Positions 55,175 through 64,000 of a stretch of DNA of 64,000 bases are shown here, piece by piece (within the stretch, counting starts at the first letter, position 1; the number at the start of each line of letters is the position of its first letter). The stretch comes from Dryomyza anilis. Lineage: Eukaryota > Arthropoda > Insecta > Diptera > Dryomyzidae. The stretch covers positions 40,820,119 to 40,884,118 of the forward strand of contig OX638132.1 in assembly GCA_951804985.1 (NCBI GenBank), given 5' to 3'. A model generated the notes under the pieces. It was not told the origin of the DNA and made no database searches. It was given only the letters and a program-made list of their open reading frames with translations. Both the position numbers and the translations under genes were made by a program.

Positions 55175-56160
55175 TAACTTACTGAATTTATTTATGCTAT
55201 CATTACATATAATTATCATCGCGATATGACAATACAAATTTTGAAGATTTGTTAAGAGATCATCAACAAATATGACCGTGTAGCACCGTCTTCCAACAAT
55301 CGTAGGGTGTTGAAATTTGACTAAGATGTTACGAACGTTGACTTGTAGTTCAAAAGTAGGGAATTTGAACCATAATGTATATGTAAACCCACATATCAAG
55401 TTTTGTAACAATTTTCAAAATGCTTATCAGGGTTCCAGAGATATGATTAAAAAACAAACAAATTATTTGAATCAAGGATTGAAACATAAACGAATAACGG
55501 TTTCTATATCGATTTTTTCCGCGTTACGGTTTCGGTTTTGATTTCGGTTATTGTATAAAATTTATTTTTTGTCCATATTTTTCAAATAATTTAATATTTT
55601 TTATATGGTGCTAAGTTATGATCAAATTGTAATATTGGGATTAAGTGGGAAACGTAATGTAAACAATGTTTGTTGCTATTTTTGTGATAATATTATGTTA
55701 TATGAATTACTTAATTTATTTCGCCAAGAAAAAATTTCAATCGTGACCACAAACCAATGAAAAATAACATTTTGACTTCACCTCAAATATGATCTGAATT
55801 AGAGATGGGCGCGTGCCGTGCTTTTTTCGTGTCACGCCCGAAAATCTGAGTTCGTGCGTGTAAATCTCAATACGTGCTAGTTGCTGTCGTGCCTCCAAAA
55901 TCAGGCACTCGCCCATTAAACATTTTTTCAGAAAATAAAAATTTCGTGGTATTTTAACCTTTTCTTAAAATTCTGTAGTTTTAGTTTTCTTTATAAAACA
56001 GTATCAAACTTAATTTTTAAATTATTTATTAAAGGGACTAAAACCCTTTGGAATATCGGTTCGGGTTCCAAGATTTTTAAAATTGTGGTTACCGTTCTGA
56101 TTTCGGTTCCAACAGTAAAATTAAATTAAATGGGTTTCGATTCCGGTTTCATACATTTTA

Positions 56161-56334
56161 TAATAACGGTTCCGATGCCGGTTCTTTGCTTTCCCTGACA
56201 TGGATTTTTAAAATAGCGGTTTCGATTCCAACCAGATACAAATAAATGGTTTCCGATTCCAGTTCCACACATTTTTAATAACGATTCCGGTTCCAAAATC
56301 TAAACGGTTCTGATATTATTTTTCACGTTTCGCC
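56161..56334 (+). repeat. 174-bp direct repeat, left copy
   Basis: TAATAACGGTTCCGATGCC to CACGTTTCGCC; repeated at 56788-56961 with a few mismatches, one copy on each side of the TACCC-repeat. Confidence 0.9.
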
Positions 56335-56787
56335 ATACATTTTTATACCCTACACTAAGAGTGAAAGGGTATATTCAGTTTGGTACGCCGTTTGTAACAC
56401 CCAGAAGGAAGCATCTCCGGTATGGAAAAGTAAATATATTCTTGATCAGCATGACCTCCTGAGTCGATTTAGCGATGTCCGTCTGTCTGTCAGTAATGTT
56501 TTCCGGCGAAAAGACTTGTGGTTCACAAAAAAAAATCGAAATTCGGTACACCTACCCATTTGTAAATATGGGTATCAAATGAATGGAAATTCTTCAGCGA
56601 TTGAATGTTTGCAGTTATTTTCAGGATTCGTATATCCTGGTGACCTATATATCACTTTGAATGGTAACCACACATATGTGTAGGGTATTTATAGTCGGCT
56701 TAGACCGACTATAATTTTGATAATCTTAACTATCATAATTACACCTATTTTAAAATTTCCCATGTGATCTAACCTTCTCAACTGGTT
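56335..56787 (+). mobile_element. Dispersed TACCC-repeat, copy 3
   Basis: Starts TTTTATACCCTACACTAAGA (56340), with an internal deletion after GTCTGTCTGTC, and keeps TGTGTAGGGTATTTATAGTC to the CAACTGG end. Confidence 0.8.
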
Positions 56788-56961
56788 TAATAACGGTTCC
56801 GATGCCGGTTCTTTGCTTTCCCTGACAGGTATTTTTAAAATAGTGGTTCCGATTCCAACCAGAAACAAATAAATGGTTTCCGAATCCAGTTCCACACATT
56901 TTTAATAACGATTCCGGTTCCAAAATCTAAACGGTTCCGATATTATTTTTCACGTTTCGCC
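56788..56961 (+). repeat. 174-bp direct repeat, right copy
   Basis: See 56161-56334. Confidence 0.9.
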
Positions 56962-57980
56962 TGCTCTTTCATGTTTTCCGTGTTTTTTTTTTCGTGTTTT
57001 GTCGTGTTTTTCCGTGTTTCTTCGTGTCTTTTTAAAGCCCGTGCTTTATCGTGCTTCTCGTGCGTGCCTGATAATTTAGTCGTCGGGCTCGTGCTCGTGC
57101 GTGTCACCTATCAACGTGCGTGTCCGTGCCATCAAAAAGAGGCACGCGCCCATCTCTAATCTGAATTGCTAAAGAGATCTGAGAAGCAAACCTCAAACAG
57201 GAGCCACAAGAATACATCGGTAAATGTTCTTAACCTTCATAAGAAGAAGAATTTTGTACAATTTTAATGTTTATGTTAATAATTTTAACTTTTTTCTAAT
57301 TTTTTCTTGCCTTATCATTGTTTTTTATGACCTCATTTATTATTATTTGTTTATCCTTAATATATATGTCCGAAAATGAGCTGTTTTGAAAAATCACTCA
57401 AAAATAAATTAAAAGACTAATAAATGGTATTCTATTAAATAGATCCTTTAAAAGAATTTAAAAATTATTCAATTGAACTTTTCAAAACCAGTCCCACTTT
57501 ACCTCAGGCTCCCCTATATATTTTACTAATACAATAAATAAAAAACCAATATCATTCAAATTTGAATCATTTAAAAAAAAAAATGTGCTTGGAGTTGCTG
57601 GTGTTTAGTTGTTAGCTCGATTTACCGCTACACAAATTAATAAAAAAAACAAATTTTAGACCAAAGAACGTTGTTTTGGAAATATTGTATCTTAAAAACA
57701 ACATGTGAATTTTTGTACAACAAAAAAAAAATATTTTGGGAACTCCAAACATTTAAACATGCCTTGTACTTAAGATCTTCTATGTAAAATAAAAGATGTT
57801 TTTCTGTTTCTGTTTATACTTTATTAAAAACCGCTTTAAACCGGAATAAAACCGAAACCGTTTATTTCGGTTTTGGATATCGGTTTATTTCTGATTTTCG
57901 TTTAACGGTTTCGGTTTTAAAAATGAAACGGTTTTAAACGGATATCGGTTTCGGTTACGGTTTCCATTCTTGATTTGAAT

Positions 57981-59655
57981 TTTTAAGATTTTTATTTTTC
58001 GAAAACTTTTTAATGTGAGTAGTAAATAGTAAAAAAACATCTTTAATTTCAAGATATTTCTTTTCACCTGTAGTTGCCTCAGAATGGTTGCATTATAATT
58101 GTTAGATGCAAATCGTTTAAAAAAAAAGATATGCATTCTACGAAAAATATGTTTTATTTTTTAACTGCATTTTTGAAAGTAAAAAATACATTATTTTTTG
58201 AAATTCATAAAATGAGTTAAACTTATTACAGTTGCATCAATAGAATTTCATTATTACTTCTACCGGAACTGTGAAAAATCTCCATAAATAAAGCTATCAG
58301 TAAAATCTTCCTTCCCCGCGGAAAAATTATAGACAACACAAAAAAATCAGCAGGACACCATTGAATATAACTTCACTTTTGCGAACTTTGAATAAAATAC
58401 ATAAGAAATATTGTCTCATATCAAACAGAATTCGATTTTTTATTTTAAAAGCCATTTTTTAAGTTTACCTCTGAATATCTAGTTTACCGCTGAATATTTT
58501 TGGTTTTAAAAATAAGTTGTCAACACTGCAGTATTGAATACAAATATAACACGCAGCTGCATATGAGTAGTTTGCTGATGTGACGCGCCATTACATAAGT
58601 ATTGACACCGTAAATTTTTGTTGTTTCAATGTTCGCTCTCTCATTTTTTGATCGCCGTCTGCATTCTGTTCATGCAGTAATAGTTGATATGTCATCAGTA
58701 AGTATGCCATCTTCATGGTATGGTTTTATCATGGCATAGTTTTACCATCGCATTTTATTCTTATGTTTTTAAACGAAAAGAAACACTTAAGTGCTTACCA
58801 TTTCTTTGAGTCGCAGAACTGATGATGCTTAGTCCCACTAAGTTAGTGGTGCTTCCATCTCATCATTAGGAAAATATTCTTATTTGTATTTATTAATTTA
58901 TCTAATATTTTATGTAGATTTTGTGGTTGTGGGTAACAATCTTTAGTTGTATATGTACTATACAACTAAATAATTTTCAGATATATAATTCTTGTATCTT
59001 ATTTTTTGTATTAAAAAAAAATATATTACTATTCATTCATATAGTTTTCCGAATTAATAAATTGTTTTTGTTATAAAAAATAAAAAAAATATATTTTATT
59101 TAATTAATTATCACAACAAAGTTAAATAGTACATATTATAGTAAAATTAAAGGCATATATAATAAATTCTCTACGTATAAATAAAGATAAAATTTAGGTT
59201 TTTTTAATACAAATGTATTTAAATTTTATATAGAAAAGCTGTTAAATTATGTAGTAATTTTCCATACTACATCAGTTTAGTAAAAATAAATACATATGCT
59301 TTTGTGCGTAAAGTAAATACATATATATTTATTTCAAAGACATTTTTAATGCAGTATTTTTTTCGGTGAAGTTATGCGGCTCTATTCTGAGAAACTACCC
59401 ATTATTTCGAATGCACAGCATATATTTGGTCTTATTTCATTAATTTCAAGTTCCATAGCACCTGCCTCACGATTTAGGCCTCTAAAAACTTCTTTAATAC
59501 GGCCCTTGTCACATGAAACTATATAAATGTCATTTGTATACGCAAGGAGCTGATATGGTTTTGAAAAGACGGTACCACTGGTGTAAAGACCAGCATCTCG
59601 AAAATTTTTTCCACACGGTAAAAAATATTGGATTATTTTTTAAACTATTATGAAT
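57981..59655. other. Unassigned AT-rich stretch
   Basis: No gene recognised. 59120-59370 is a diverged relative of the 59656-60289 element body. Confidence 0.35.
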
Positions 59656-60289
59656 TGTACACCGAAAAAATTACTGTTGTAAATTATACTACATTTATGA
59701 CTTTATTTTGAAAAATGCATTTCTACTACATTTTGATGGTTTTTAAATACAACTGTATTCATTTAAAATATTTACCAACTCATGGTATTAAAAAGTCGAT
59801 GTCTACATAGTACAGAAACTGGACGGTGTCTTCGTTTTCTGCACTTTTTAATTATATGTAGTTCATGCGAATATACGACTGACGACAGCAACAGTGATTA
59901 GGTAGAAACGAAACCCATTTCATATTCTACACATTCACATAGTCGACGGACAGGTATAAACAGCATCCAAACGAATGGCTTGGCGGCAGAAAACTTTTGT
60001 TGACAACTCAATGGGTTTTTCGCTGAATTAGGTTAGTTTTGAAAATAAAAAAGTGAAAGTGAAGTGCATTTTATAGTAAAATTAAAAGTATATGTAGTAA
60101 TTTTTCTACATATTTCAGGACTTATAAATAAAGACAACATTTATGATTTTTAAAACAAATGTATTAAATTTCTGTATAGAAATGCAGTAAAAACAAATAT
60201 ATTTGCTTTTGGAAGTAAATCAAAGACATATGTATTTATTTTAAACATATTTTTATTTATTTTTATTATAGTAATTTATTCGGTGTACA
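59656..60289. mobile_element. MITE-like TIR element TGTACACCGAA
   Basis: Left TGTACACCGAAAAAATTACT, right AGTAATTTATTCGGTGTACA; 634 bp. Body rich in TACTACAT and ATTTATGA words, non-coding. Relatives at 59120-59370 and 53985-54100. TSD not clear. Confidence 0.7.
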
Positions 60290-60364
60290 GTGATGTACGA
60301 AATAATAGGGACACCAATGCAATTATTTGATAAGTGATATTTTCTACTGGGTTTATTACAAAAA

Positions 60365-60559
60365 AACTCAGTAAATGGCAAACCTACGAGAGTAAAACCA
60401 TTGCCTATGAAAAAGCTCTCACCCGCCGTTCGGATTCGGCAATAAACTGTAGGTCCCACCACTTTGAGTACAATTATAACACGCACAGCTCAAAATGGTG
60501 AGAGAGCTCGGCCGAAGTTCTATACAGGACTGTAGCGCCAAACTATTATATTATTATTA
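60365..60559 (+). mobile_element. tRNA-headed SINE, copy 4 (5'-truncated)
   Basis: Begins in the middle of the SINE body (CTCAGTAAATGGC) and runs to the (TTA)n tail. Flanked by the 13-bp duplication TTTATTACAAAAA (60352-60364, 60560-60572), so truncation occurred at insertion. Confidence 0.9.
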
Positions 60560-60599
60560 TTTATTACAAAAACAAAGTTAACTAACTGTATTTCTAACA

Positions 60600-61300
60600 T
60601 TGCTTATATGCAGAATAAAATACCCACAATAGAGCATAATTATTCAGAATAATTTTTGAAAATTTTAATCAATTTGCCTCAATCTTCTGATATTTTCTGT
60701 TGAAATTAATAAGGACAGTTCCGAACTTTGGTTTATTTTTTAAATATTTAAATTTTTATTAAATAATTTATCATTGTTAAAGTAATAGTATGTTCTTAAG
60801 TTAGAAAATAAATTATATTTTTTTACTTAGAAAATATAGTTGTTGGAATTGGGGGGTTTATAACAGTGTAGCTCCGAAAACATTTTTCTAATAATAAAAC
60901 TACAAAGTAAAGGCAAGTCTTACAGGAAAATTGCAGAAATTCTTGTATAATTTAAGACAATTTTTGAAAATTCGATTAATTGAGTCCATAAATTAGATGC
61001 ACGAGGTGAAAAATCAAAAATTTCGTATGTCACAAAAAGTTTTATTTTGCAACATGTAAAAATAAAACCGTCTCTTTTATACAGCGCATTGAAAAATGAG
61101 TTGAATCTTGATATGGAGAAATCTACAAATCGTAAATGTTGATTAACGAAAATCTGAGGGCAAAAAGTACTAGAAACGATCCAACCTATCAAAAAAAATG
61201 TTGCAAATATTGCCCCCATAACATGGTCTAGCCTCCACCGTGCATGACTGTCTTAATAGTATTTTTATCATGATATTCTGTATTTACTGACCGTCGTACA
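60600..61300. other. Unassigned AT-rich stretch
   Basis: A minus-strand open frame at 61219-60920 has no recognisable domain; nothing assigned. Confidence 0.3.
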
Positions 61301-61339
61301 AGTCGTATTATACGAATCTTGTGTTAGCTGTGATCGACA

Positions 61340-62129
61340 GAAATGAAGCTGACGGTAGCATCACCCCAGAGAATTGGAGAATTGTGTTGGAGAAACTTTC
61401 ATCACAATTCCTCTCCCTCATCTTGGAGCACCCAGCACCAACACCTTCTTGCAGGGATGCCGGATGGCACCAGGGGCCTGTTTAACTTAATGCCTGCGCT
61501 GATCAGAGGTCACTTGACCCTTATAAGATAAGCGTGGGTAAAATTGGTGAAATCTGGCCTGGGGCGAAGCTGGAGGTCATTGAAAGGGACCAGATCGCAA
61601 ACAGACCCAGAACTCGTTGCTGGAATCCTGCGGAGCGGTCGGATCACGCCTCGATACTGAAGATTATTAGCATCTGCAATCCACAGCTTCCAACCCACAA
61701 TTGGAAGATAGCCAAGCTCGAGGAGGCAACTGGTCGCAGACGCCATGCACTCATAGTGGTGAATCCCTGGCACCTCCAGCTACCACCGACGGGGAGATCA
61801 ACTATGGTCTAGGGTCAATAACCCTGAAGGTATATCACCAAGATAGGAGTTGCACCAATCCACAAAGCTCTGATCCCCAAGTACCCTCTGCCGAAAAGCA
61901 GAATAGTGGGAGCACTGACTGCATAAAGCCGGCTGAGGTGGAGAACACGGCTGTGGTTGTGAACACAGAATGCACGAATGCGGTGGTGAACACTTGCGTG
62001 CCCTTACTGGCTGCATATATGGATGAAGATTATTCTTCATCGGATACGGAAGGGCTAAATGTGAGCCAACTGTTTCTCGATGAGAACTCATTGTTGTCGG
62101 ATACGGACGATGAGGTCGACTTACAGTGA
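61340..62129 (+). pseudogene. LOA-clade LINE ORF1 (gag-like)
   Basis: The frame from 61534 carries IWPGAKLEVIERDQIANRPR, then RCWNPAERSDHASILKII and a NPQLPTHNWKIAKLEEATGR block, the conserved C-terminal gag-like domain of LOA-type ORF1 (DUF4780-like). Its upstream part (61340-61530) is in another frame. It then shifts to the frame at 61701-62129, which ends in an acidic tail (DEDYSSSDTEGL, DTDDEVDL). Confidence 0.7.
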
Positions 62130-64000
62130 CGCAGATATAGTCGTAACCAATGTGGAGTCCGGCACCACTTCATATTGTTTAATCTCGGCGTATCTTGCAC
62201 ATGATCTGCAAGGAACCTTTCCGCCGGAGAACCTGCGGAAGGCCATTGGATATGCAGAACTAAAACTTACGGAGATAATTTTAGGCAGCGACGCCAACTC
62301 CATCATACAATTTGGGGTATTACTGATATCAATATTAGAGGTGAGTTACTTTTTAATTACATAATGGCCACGATCCTAACAATATGCAACACTGGGTCGG
62401 AACCTACCTTTATTACAAAAAATAGGAGAGAAGTCTTATACATTACACTTATCTCCGACATAACATCGCAAAAAGTCATAGACTGGAGACTGTCAAATGA
62501 GCACTCTTTTTCTGACCATTGTTATATTCAGTTTAGTATAAACGAAAAGTCACCAGCTCCACCCTCTCTCTGAATTACAGGAAAACGAACTGGACACGAT
62601 ACAATGAAATCTTGACAGCAAATCTGTCGATCATAAATCCGAAACCTCCTGATGGTGTAGCGGACCTTGACCTACTCGTGGACACACTCACAGATACACT
62701 CAATTCAGCACAATCAAAAACATGCCCAACTAACAGATATATTGGGAAAATTAGACCACACTGATGGTCACATCAGAACCCTGTGTAGTAATAGTAGGAC
62801 ACTTTTTAATAGAGCTAAGTACACTAGACTATCTCATGACTGCACTAAGAAAACAAGATGTTTATGAAAGTGCTGCAACTATCTTTTTAAATTTACGCCT
62901 TGTAGCAAATATTCAAACATCCCATAAGTTTCAATAAAGTTGCAACAAAACTATTAATAATTTTTAAATATGACATATATTCAGATAGTTACGAGATGTT
63001 TGCCACAACAGCAATGATAATTGAGATATTTACAGTTGACTGACAGCACACATCTTGAGTTCTTGGACATTTGCAACAAAACTCTTGAGTTATTTTGACA
63101 CTTGACTACTATAAAAAAGGAAAATGGCGTACTATTTTCTTAAGCTCGATTTATCCACAACAATTAAGTAAATCCAATGATTTATAAAAGTGTCAGCTCA
63201 AATACATTTTAATGGTAAAAGTGAAAATAAAATTTCTTGTGATTGAAATTATCAACACGTGATGGAAAATATTTCTTTTCAGAGTTTACTTTGATGACAG
63301 CAGCGTCGGGAACACTTGGTTCTTCCGTGAAGAAGTGTCAAGTCGTTGTACAATTTTACCTTCGAAGGATTTATAAAGACGATGGCGATGTATAACCAGG
63401 ATACTGTTTTAATTCTAGAATAATTAAACATACATTTGATTCATTTTCTTTCAATTCAATAAAAATTACTCCGCGAATTCGAGTACCTTTTCCAAAAATT
63501 CATCAACTATCTTTCTATTTGTAAGATGCTTAATTGATGGTTGCTATACATAATCGTAAATTTGAAAGATGTTTGCTAGCAATATTTATCGTATTTGACG
63601 GATGTTTGAGAGATGGTTGTCTCAAATAGATCTTAATAATTTGTAAATAACTTGATATTTAGGGCTGTGATATTTCTGGTAATCATCTTTGTTTTCTTAG
63701 TGTGGGAGTGCTACAAGGTCAGTCTTCGGACATATAAATCGGAAATCAGGAAAGTCAAGCGCGACTCATGGAGACTATTCTGTGGGAAAATAAACGAAAC
63801 ATCCCAAGCATCGAGACTAAGGAAAATACTATCCACTAGTCCCACCATTCCAAGTTAACTTACATATCCTGATGGTACCTGGACAACATCCTGTACCGAA
63901 TCCATTGAACTTCTTATGGACACTCACTTCCCTGGAAGTACAAAATATCTCTCTGGTCGACCACTCCCTCCTACAAACGACAAACTCAATTGGAGTATCA
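62100..64000 (+). pseudogene. LOA-clade LINE ORF2, endonuclease and linker, leaves window
   Basis: SYCLISAYLAHDLQGTFPPE, EIILGSDANSI (endonuclease, with damage), NTGSEPTFITKNRREVLYIT and NEHSFSDHCYIQF, then FNRAKYTRLSHD at 62842. The CACTA-type element follows; coding resumes at 63703-63705 (WECYKVSLRTYKSEIRKVKR) and SRLRKILSTSPTIP. Several shifts. Motif order matches the LOA copy at 35769-41535. Confidence 0.75.
62843..63702 (+). mobile_element. CACTA-type non-autonomous element, copy 3 (860 bp)
   Basis: CACTAAGAAAACAAG to TGTTTTCTTAGTG-type end, 2-bp duplication TG (62841-62842, 63703-63704). Removal restores the host reading S-H-D-W-E-C-Y-K. Same orientation as copy 2 and the best-preserved pair of ends. 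Confidence 0.88.

Larger units (their letters stand above)
55800..57158. mobile_element. hAT-type element (inner), TAGAGATGGGCG
   Basis: Ends TAGAGATGGGCGCGTGCC and GGCACGCGCCCATCTCTA (18 bp perfect), 8-bp duplication ATCTGAAT (55792-55799, 57159-57166). Subterminal CGTGC words. Non-coding. It has a 174-bp internal duplication surrounding a TACCC-repeat. Confidence 0.92.
55473..57972. mobile_element. hAT-type element (outer), CAAGGATTGAAAC
   Basis: Left CAAGGATTGAAAC, right GTTTCCATTCTTG, 8-bp duplication ATTTGAAT (55465-55472, 57973-57980). Subterminal runs of CGGTTT/AAACCG words. No transposase. It carries another hAT inside. Confidence 0.82.

Noticed and set aside
60920..61219. 99-codon minus-strand frame
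   Set aside because: No domain, AT-rich, no splice or promoter context; probably chance.

Overview
This window is AT-rich nuclear DNA from an insect, most likely a fly (inferred from the mix of LOA, R1, jockey and RTE LINEs, an Mdg3-like Ty3/gypsy family, copia, Harbinger, hAT and a tRNA-headed SINE). I found no convincing single-copy host gene. Almost everything that can be assigned is mobile DNA, much of it nested, and target-site duplications (TSDs) often allow the order of insertion to be read.

The main feature is a complete Polinton/Maverick (virus-like self-synthesising DNA transposon) at 3108-17147: 14,040 bp, 6-bp TSD ATCGTA, and two 1,201-bp terminal inverted repeats (TIRs) that differ at only one base I noticed. 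It carries the expected set. Replication: protein-primed family B DNA polymerase with an 88-bp intron. Integration: RVE integrase with a C-terminal chromodomain. Virion formation: FtsK/HerA-type packaging ATPase, double-jelly-roll major capsid protein, penton-like minor capsid protein, small basic glycine-rich virion protein, and adenain-like protease. It also has a spliced C2H2 zinc-finger gene, two uncharacterised small ORFs beside the ATPase, and one small gene just inside each TIR. All frames are open once introns are allowed for. The protease has cysteine where the catalytic acid is expected.

Layout. 1-2160: decayed R1-like LINE (minus). 2221-2580: gypsy integrase relic. 2690-3004: SINE. 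3108-17147: Polinton. 18013-21103: PIF/Harbinger element with convergent transposase and Myb-like genes, the transposase split by a 0.9-kb element. 21170-23620: jockey LINE split by a CACTA-type element. 24330-28420: dispersed TACCC repeat, solo LTR, inverted LINE fragment, copia gag and SINE. 29385-35785 and 37463-39787: two copies of a duplicated block, one carrying an Mdg3-like gypsy element (30434-35110) and the other keeping the empty site. 35769-41535: LOA LINE split by a 3.8-kb hAT-type composite. 41571-42259: RTE LINE. 42330-46018: tandem repeats, a TIR element with two tRNA-like modules, and a hAT element holding a SINE and a TACCC repeat. 47673-51541: TIR element split by a second gypsy copy. 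51950-54380: LINE relics. 54492-57972: a MITE and then two hAT elements, one inside the other. 59656-60572: TIR element and truncated SINE. 61340-64000: LOA LINE with another CACTA-type insertion, running off the window.

The Polinton genes are arranged as blocks: small TIR-proximal gene, zinc finger and polymerase on the left; ATPase and two small ORFs on the minus strand in the middle; then integrase and the virion genes on the plus strand, densely packed. TIR-borne TATA boxes give the two terminal genes identical promoters.
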